Assembly (NCBI GenBank): GCA_947303695.1
Contig: CAMYYX010000072.1
Coordinates: 1-8,524 of the forward strand
DNA: 8,524 nt
Source of the DNA: an uncultured Prevotellaceae bacterium
Lineage (GTDB): Bacteria; Bacteroidota; Bacteroidia; Bacteroidales; Bacteroidaceae
Direction of reading: 5' to 3'
The translations under genes were made by a program, and so were the position numbers. Numbering within the stretch: the first letter of the stretch is position 1; each line of letters starts with the position of its first letter. This document shows positions 6,377 to 8,524 of this stretch, piece by piece. Below the pieces are notes generated by a model that worked only from the letters and a program-made list of their open reading frames with translations, did no database searches and was not told where the DNA came from.

Positions 6377-8524
6377 ATGAAACGGACATTATTATTTATT
6401 ACATGTGTAATTGTAACAATGACGATGTTTGCCCAGCAATCCATGTTGGACGGAAATCCTGTATGGGTGTACGAGCAGGAAGTTGAATGGAACGTCAAGA
6501 ATGCGCCAGAGAATACATTAATTTGGAATGAGCCTATGTATTTCATCCACACCTATACCATCAAAGGGGATACGACCATTCAAGGCAAAGTATATAAAAA
6601 GCTCTATCATGAATTTCAAAACGAAACGCATCAATATCTCTTTGGTACGAATGGAGGAGAGTTGGTAACTCCACTTCGCGAAGAAGGAAACAAGATACTC
6701 GCCCCTCGCAGTTTCTACCAGAAACGATGGGGAGATGCTGAATGGTATTACGAAATGGAGGGTTCGACCAACGATGAAATCGTGGTTTATGACTTCGATG
6801 CGCTTGATGAATGGAAGGTTACGACACAGCAGAAAGGGCAGGTTTTCTCCCATTTCATCGAAAAAAGATTCACGAAACGTCTTGTCGATAAGACAACGCG
6901 TGAGGTGTACCAATTTGGAGAAGACAACCAAGCCTTGCAGATTACCAATGGCATTGGATGCAATAAGAATAATGTGCTGTTGTTTGCCCCCTTTGCAGAT
7001 GATGGTTATTTGATGCCAGATGAGATAGAAGCCGAGATGACGATTGAAACTCATACAATGACAGGCATTTATATGTATCCGACAGAAGATGAAGATTCAT
7101 ATTCACGTACATACAGAACTCTGGAGTGTATTTGGGACTGGGGAACCTTTAGTTACACAATATATGAAGGTATCAATAAACTGACTATTGATGATACATG
7201 GGTCAGAACCACTGAAGATGGTAAGATGATGGTGACGTTGAAAAAGAAATCTTCGTCTTCGTTCTTGAACTACTATGTACAAAACGGCAAGATTCTCTAT
7301 CAAGATAGAAGTAGTGGTTGGAACTTAGGGTATTATTTCATCGAAAAGTATCTGGATTATCATATCAATGAGGAAGCGGAGATGGTCGATTTGGGTTTGA
7401 GCGTGAAGTGGTCAACACACAATGTGGGAGCTGCCTCTGCCGCAGACTTTGGTCAATATTTCTTCTGGGGTGATACGATTGGCACTGAGCGTCCAAGCGA
7501 TGACTTGCAAAGTGTGGCTTATACAGGTCATTATTCTGAATACGAGAATCGTTTACAGAATCATATAGCAAAAACAAAGTTCGATGCCGCCTATCGACTG
7601 CAAGGCAAGAACTGGCGTATGCCTACGGATGCAGAGTATAAGGAGCTGATAGACAGTTGTACTTGTGTCGAGGTTTATATGAACCATGCGGATGGTTATT
7701 TGCTGACAGGTCCAAATGGTAATACGTTGTTCCTGCCGAAGACAGACGGAATGTCTCTGAAACAGAATGGTATGAGTTTAAGTAGTGAGTACAATAACGA
7801 AGCAGTATACTGGACAGAAACATTGATAGAAAACAATAATGGCAATAAAGTGAATGTAAAGGTGTACCATAATAATCAGCTCAAAGCCACAACTCGTTAT
7901 GATTCTCATTATAGCACTCATCCCCCAAAAGCCTTACCCATTCGTCCTGTTTATGATGAAAGTGGCGATAAATGGTTGGGCGTGAATGAATACCTTTATT
8001 ACAATCGTTACGACCTGATTAAATGGGGTTGGAACGAGAACGACGTGGTGATTCCTTCTATTGAAGCATGTAATGACTTCTTCGCACGCCATCAGGATGT
8101 GTTTGGTGTCAGCGATGGTATGGACAATCAAATGGTTCATCAAGTGTTCTGCGAGAATTTCAGACAATATGTCGCAGACAGGTTTGAAACTTACAAATCG
8201 CGTGCTGTTGACACCTACGAAGGCTCTGACGGAAAGATATTATACTTTGTCGATCAAATTGATGATGACCTGTTGGATGTGTTTGACGCCCGCTTAGGGC
8301 AGGTCGATTTGTTAGCTGCCATCAATTTAGAGGAGGATGACAAAGGGAATCCGTTATTCACTAAAAATTGTACATACAAGATGGAGGATGTCGATCCTAA
8401 ATTCGGAGTGCCAGGCAATCAATATCTGTATGCCATACCAACAAGTCAGTCAGCACAGCCCTATATTGGCTTCAACCTACCTTCGCTGTTGGCAAATACC
8501 AATTACACCATCCGCATCACGATG
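6377..8524 (+). CDS. Secreted protein with N-terminal GDTxIxG module and FISUMP-like domain (partial, runs off the right edge)
   Basis: The frame is open for 716 codons from ATG 6377 to the window end with no stop. Residues 1-19 are a Sec signal peptide with cleavage expected after MFA, before QQ. Residues about 29-160 are a diverged copy of the module seen in the preceding gene: PVWVY, KGDTTIQGKVYKKLY (63-77), a PLREEGNKILAP strand, then IVVYDFDALDEWKV. Residues about 336-528 resemble the Fibrobacter succinogenes major paralogous (FISUMP, DUF1566-like) domain: MVDLGLSVKW, NVGAASAADFGQYFFWGDT, NWRMPTDAEYKELID (Trp413-Arg414-Met415-Pro416), GYLLTGPNGNTLFLP, YWTE and LPIRPVYDE. Residues 529-716 belong to no family I can name; the end (YIGFNLPSLLANTNYTIRI) reads like a beta-sandwich. 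The role is probably a surface or secreted binding protein related to the serpin-module protein. The C-terminus and any sorting signal lie outside the window. Confidence 0.82.
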   Translation, partial: MKRTLLFITCVIVTMTMFAQQSMLDGNPVWVYEQEVEWNVKNAPENTLIWNEPMYFIHTYTIKGDTTIQGKVYKKLYHEFQNETHQYLFGTNGGELVTPLREEGNKILAPRSFYQKRWGDAEWYYEMEGSTNDEIVVYDFDALDEWKVTTQQKGQVFSHFIEKRFTKRLVDKTTREVYQFGEDNQALQITNGIGCNKNNVLLFAPFADDGYLMPDEIEAEMTIETHTMTGIYMYPTEDEDSYSRTYRTLECIWDWGTFSYTIYEGINKLTIDDTWVRTTEDGKMMVTLKKKSSSSFLNYYVQNGKILYQDRSSGWNLGYYFIEKYLDYHINEEAEMVDLGLSVKWSTHNVGAASAADFGQYFFWGDTIGTERPSDDLQSVAYTGHYSEYENRLQNHIAKTKFDAAYRLQGKNWRMPTDAEYKELIDSCTCVEVYMNHADGYLLTGPNGNTLFLPKTDGMSLKQNGMSLSSEYNNEAVYWTETLIENNNGNKVNVKVYHNNQLKATTRYDSHYSTHPPKALPIRPVYDESGDKWLGVNEYLYYNRYDLIKWGWNENDVVIPSIEACNDFFARHQDVFGVSDGMDNQMVHQVFCENFRQYVADRFETYKSRAVDTYEGSDGKILYFVDQIDDDLLDVFDARLGQVDLLAAINLEEDDKGNPLFTKNCTYKMEDVDPKFGVPGNQYLYAIPTSQSAQPYIGFNLPSLLANTNYTIRITM

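Noticed and set aside
6518..7054. Minus-strand 178-codon frame in the third gene
   Set aside because: The plus strand is continuously open with a signal peptide and module motifs, so this is a shadow frame.

Overview
The window looks like a chromosomal stretch from a Bacteroidales bacterium, most likely a Prevotella-type (Prevotellaceae) species. The evidence is the TAnnTTTG promoter cores in place of E. coli-type -10 boxes, the absence of Shine-Dalgarno sequences before the starts, a TPR-membrane-HTH lipoprotein regulator, a protein C-terminus of the kind common in Prevotella secreted proteins, and a FISUMP-type domain. The genus is an inference; there is no rRNA or marker gene to fix it.

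Bases 1-580 carry no convincing gene. They hold an 11-bp tandem repeat (1-37) in the probable leader of an off-window leftward gene, a well-spaced leftward promoter (70-100), and a striking nested inverted repeat (193-372) built from triplicated 9-mers around a perfect 31-bp AT palindrome. Short TTTCCATGGGT repeats (436-523) and the -7 box for the first rightward gene (552-559) follow.

Three rightward loci follow. (1) 581-2017 encodes a 478-residue lipoprotein-anchored TPR protein with one membrane span, a coiled coil and a C-terminal helix-turn-helix. It looks like a one-component regulator that senses outside the membrane and acts inside. (2) Six bases later, 2024-6322 holds a very large secreted protein: signal peptide, a repeated beta-rich module, a complete serpin domain, two further modules, a distinct Cys-pair segment, a last module, a DUF3244-like beta domain and a Prevotella-style C-terminal tail. 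Its frame is cut by two in-frame stops (5462-5464 and 5477-5479), leaving a 1146-residue ORF and a downstream remnant in the same frame. (3) After a textbook Bacteroidetes promoter (6323-6354), 6377-8524 encodes another secreted protein. It starts with a divergent copy of the same module, continues with a FISUMP-like domain, and runs off the window.

Inferred logic: the regulator and the serpin-module gene form one transcription unit, and the third gene is a related surface or secreted protein with its own promoter. The serpin has a complete inhibitory-type hinge and signature, so it could inhibit serine proteases from the host or from competing microbes. Whether the full-length protein is made depends on whether the two stop codons are genuine.
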